A stretch of 34,214 bases of DNA, from assembly GCA_948436455.1 (NCBI GenBank), contig CAOJIB010000011.1, positions 1 through 34,214 on the forward strand, given 5' to 3'. Under the pieces are notes generated by a model. The model was not told where the DNA came from. It saw only the letters and a list, made by a program, of their open reading frames with translations, and searched no databases. The DNA comes from an uncultured Blautia sp. (GTDB lineage: Bacteria > Bacillota > Clostridia > Lachnospirales > Lachnospiraceae). Below, piece after piece: positions 32,735 to 34,214 of this stretch (its first letter is position 1; each line of letters opens with the position of its first letter). The position numbers were made by a program, and so were the translations under genes.

Positions 32735-32819
32735 GAGTTTGTTATCTACGGCCGGTATGACGTATACAAGAAAAAATTTCCTTGGCAGACTGCCGACAAA
32801 ATAAATTTTTGCCATGGGT
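32735..32819. other. AT-rich spacer after aroF with a weak terminator-like fold
   Basis: CCTTGGCA (about 32780-32787) can pair, with one mismatch, with TGCCATGG (32810-32817), with T-rich sequence in the loop. No gene is visible. Confidence 0.3.
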
Positions 32820-32879
32820 GTTCGAGGGTTAAGGCCTCGAACTGGAATCGAACAGGCGGAATTCATTTCTGCCTGTTCG
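32820..32879. other. Two tandem perfect hairpins
   Basis: GTTCGAGG (32820-32827) pairs with CCTCGAAC (32835-32842). CGAACAGGC (32849-32857) pairs with GCCTGTTCG (32871-32879). Both stems are perfect and directly precede the longer repeat hairpin. No T-run follows either one. Confidence 0.6.
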
Positions 32880-32881
32880 CA

Positions 32882-32938
32882 AAAAGCCCGATTTGTAGGG
32901 GCTTTAGCCCTTGCACGAGCAAATCGGGCTTTTATCCT
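32882..32938. repeat. Long hairpin, full copy of the left-edge repeat
   Basis: A perfect 14-bp stem: AAAAGCCCGATTTG (32882-32895) with CAAATCGGGCTTTT (32920-32933). The loop contains an inner GGGCT/AGCCC. Its loop and 3' arm recur at 1-33. The T-run fits a terminator for aroF or a mobile terminator-like repeat. Confidence 0.75.
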
Positions 32939-32947
32939 CCAATAATA

Positions 32948-32976
32948 CAGAAAGGCTGCCACCGGTAGCCTTTCTG
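32948..32976. repeat. 29-nt palindrome family, copy C
   Basis: Arms CAGAAAG and CTTTCTG, here with a G-C pair in place of the mismatch, CTGCC/GGTAG and triloop ACC. It is 10 nt before the rplJ -35 box. Confidence 0.7.
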
Positions 32977-32986
32977 CAAAATTTCC

Positions 32987-33016
32987 TTGACAACCCCGCC
33001 TGGGATATGCTATAGT
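32987..33016 (+). promoter_or_regulatory. rplJL promoter
   Basis: TTGACA (32987-32992) and TATAGT (33011-33016) have 18-bp spacing and a TGC extended -10. Transcription starts near 33023. Confidence 0.8.
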
Positions 33017-33022
33017 ACAACA

Positions 33023-33140
33023 CGTAAACTGCCGAAGACAGCAGGTGCCGTAAGGCATAAGTGGAAACGCCTGCCGAGGAAGCGTACATTCTTGTAAGAG
33101 ATTGGTAAGCTCTGTCGCTTTGGCGCAGGGCTTTTTTCTT
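33023..33140 (+). promoter_or_regulatory. Ribosomal protein L10 leader
   Basis: The leader has the conserved features of the Firmicutes L10 leader: CTGCCGAAGACAGCAGGTGC, a GTGCCGTAAGGCA hairpin, and CGCCTGCCGAGGAAGCG. Binding of L10 (or L10-L12) here represses its own synthesis. An AGCTCTG/CAGGGCT stem ending in TTTTTT (about 33108-33137) is a probable attenuator terminator. The real coding start of rplJ is downstream at 33189. Confidence 0.85.
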
Positions 33141-33188
33141 ATCATACAGGAACGGCAGCACAAAATATATAAGGAGGTGCACCATTTC

Positions 33189-33725
33189 ATGGCAAAAACA
33201 GAACTGAAACAGCCTGTCATCGAGGAAATTGCAAACACAGTCAAAGACGCCCAGTGTGTGGTTCTTGTGAACTACAGCGGTCTGACGGTGGCGCAGGATA
33301 CCCTGATGCGCAAGGAGTTAAGGGAAGCCGGTGTGGTATACAAGGTATACAAGAACACCATGATGAATTTTGCTTTTAAGGGAACGCCCTGTGAAAGCCT
33401 GTGCGAGCATCTGGAAGGGACAAATGCATTAGCTGTTTCCGCAGACGATGCGACCGCGCCGGCCAGGATCTTGGCAAAATATGCAAAGCAGTACCCGACG
33501 CTGGAAATGATTGCCGGCGTAGTAGAGGGCAATTATAACGACAAGGCGGGCATCGAGGCGCTGGCGAATATTCCGTCCAGAGAAGAACTGCTTGGCAAGC
33601 TGCTTGGCAGCATGCAGTCGCCGATTGCAAACTTCGCTCGCATCCTGAATCAGATTGCGGAAAAGGGCGGCGCAGAGAATTGCGCGCCGGCTGAGGAAGC
33701 TGCAGAAGAAGCTCCCGCAGAATAA
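33189..33725 (+). CDS. rplJ: 50S ribosomal protein L10
   Basis: A 178-residue protein that forms the base of the ribosomal stalk and binds 23S rRNA and L7/L12 dimers. The sequence fits L10: KQPVIEEIANTVKDA, VNYSGLTVAQDTLMRKELREAGVVYKVYKNTM, and a C-terminal helix for L12 binding, ending in an Ala/Glu-rich tail. ATG 33189 follows AAGGAGGTG; the 29 extra codons upstream are leader RNA. It is preceded by an L10 leader, so it is autoregulated, and is 42 nt before rplL. Confidence 0.97.
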   Translation: MAKTELKQPVIEEIANTVKDAQCVVLVNYSGLTVAQDTLMRKELREAGVVYKVYKNTMMNFAFKGTPCESLCEHLEGTNALAVSADDATAPARILAKYAKQYPTLEMIAGVVEGNYNDKAGIEALANIPSREELLGKLLGSMQSPIANFARILNQIAEKGGAENCAPAEEAAEEAPAE

Positions 33726-33767
33726 AGGAAAACTACGTACAATCATAATTAATGGAGGTAAATTAGA

Positions 33768-34142
33768 ATGGCAAAATTGACAACCGCTGAATTTATCGAA
33801 GCGATCAAGGAATTAACCGTACTGGAATTAAACGATTTAGTAAAAGCATGTGAAGAAGAATTTGGCGTATCCGCAGCCGCAGGCGTTGTAGTAGCGGCCG
33901 CAGGCGCTCCGGCAGAAGCTGAGGAAGAGAAGGATGAGTTTGACGTAGAGCTGACAGAGGTTGGCCAGAACAAAGTAAAGGTCATCAAGGTTGTCCGCGA
34001 AGTAACCGGCCTTGGCTTGAAGGAAGCAAAGGAAGTAGTAGATGGCGCGCCGAAGGTAGTAAAGGAAGGCGTATCCAAGGCAGAAGCCGAGGATCTCAAG
34101 GCCAAATTAGAAGGCGAAGGTGCAAAGGTAACATTAAAGTAA
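33768..34142 (+). CDS. rplL: 50S ribosomal protein L7/L12
   Basis: A 124-residue stalk protein that recruits translational GTPases. An N-terminal dimerisation domain ([34 protein letters not shown]) leads to an Ala-rich hinge ([15 protein letters not shown]). The C-terminal domain [39 protein letters not shown] is highly conserved. The ribosome site is ATGGAGGTAAATTAG. It is co-transcribed with rplJ under the L10 leader. Confidence 0.98.
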   Translation: MAKLTTAEFIEAIKELTVLELNDLVKACEEEFGVSAAAGVVVAAAGAPAEAEEEKDEFDVELTEVGQNKVKVIKVVREVTGLGLKEAKEVVDGAPKVVKEGVSKAEAEDLKAKLEGEGAKVTLK

Positions 34143-34214
34143 TCTTATATGCGCAAAGGAAAGGGGCTGTCGGGAAATAGATAGCCCAAAATAGGGGAGG
34201 AGGTGACCGGCATT
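34143..34214 (+). other. Start of the region downstream of rplL
   Basis: GGGCTGTC (about 34167-34174) can pair with GATAGCCC (about 34182-34189), without a T-run. GGAGGAGGTGA near the end looks like a ribosome site for a gene beyond the window, possibly rpoB by usual order. Confidence 0.35.

Overview
The window looks like a chromosomal segment of a moderate-GC, Gram-positive Clostridia-type bacterium, most likely Lachnospiraceae (inference). The reasons are wall-polymer genes of teichoic type (LicD, TagD-like, TagF-like, Wzm/Wzt exporter), a DUF1934 protein next to murI, strong AGGAGG-type ribosome sites, extended -10 promoters (TGC-TATNNT), and an L10 leader before rplJ-rplL. No tRNA, rRNA, CRISPR array, insertion sequence or prophage gene was seen.

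Layout. 1-6602 (+): promoter, LicD phosphotransferase, MOP flippase, and an ABC ATPase with a 1172-residue FtsX-type permease carrying a huge coiled coil. 6786-8418 (-): DUF1934 protein, glutamate racemase (murI) and a small membrane protein. 8578-8851 (+): strong promoter and a roughly 240-nt structured RNA of unassigned class. 8888-13790 (+): two conserved small proteins, a MATE exporter, a lipoprotein nuclease and RecQ. 13928-16886 (-): Wzt-like ATPase, Wzm-like permease, and a TagD cytidylyltransferase fused to a Gfo/Idh/MocA oxidoreductase. 17111-18163 (-): nitronate monooxygenase-type flavoprotein. 18589-27699 (+): a polysaccharide operon with a stand-alone DUF115/GT42-like protein, a TagF-like transferase fused to a second such domain, a KdsB-like CMP-ulosonate synthetase, an HMGL-type aldolase whose C-terminus looks like a third such domain, a KdsC-like phosphatase, an acyltransferase and a membrane-anchored repeat protein. 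27843-31173: a c-di-GMP/phosphorelay group (PilZ; REC-HD-GYP-PAS-GGDEF; Hpt). 31275-32734: DAHP synthase behind a leader-peptide attenuator. 32735-34142: a row of hairpins, the L10 leader, rplJ and rplL.

How it fits together. The divergent clusters around 13.9-27.7 kb plausibly make, decorate and export a surface polymer containing a CDP-activated polyol phosphate and an acidic 3-deoxy-ulosonic (Kdo-like) sugar. This would be unusual for a Gram-positive. The three GT42-like domains in one operon, two of them fused to biosynthetic or transfer enzymes, are the most novel protein-level observation.

The most striking regulatory find is upstream of aroF. A 37-codon ORF has ten Phe/Tyr codons in a 16-codon stretch. 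It is followed by mutually exclusive antiterminator and terminator hairpins, as in classical amino-acid attenuation. Other RNA-level finds are the 8.6-kb ncRNA, a closed multi-hairpin leader on the c-di-GMP gene that starts at the predicted +1, and a 29-nt palindrome family (three copies) with compensatory base changes.
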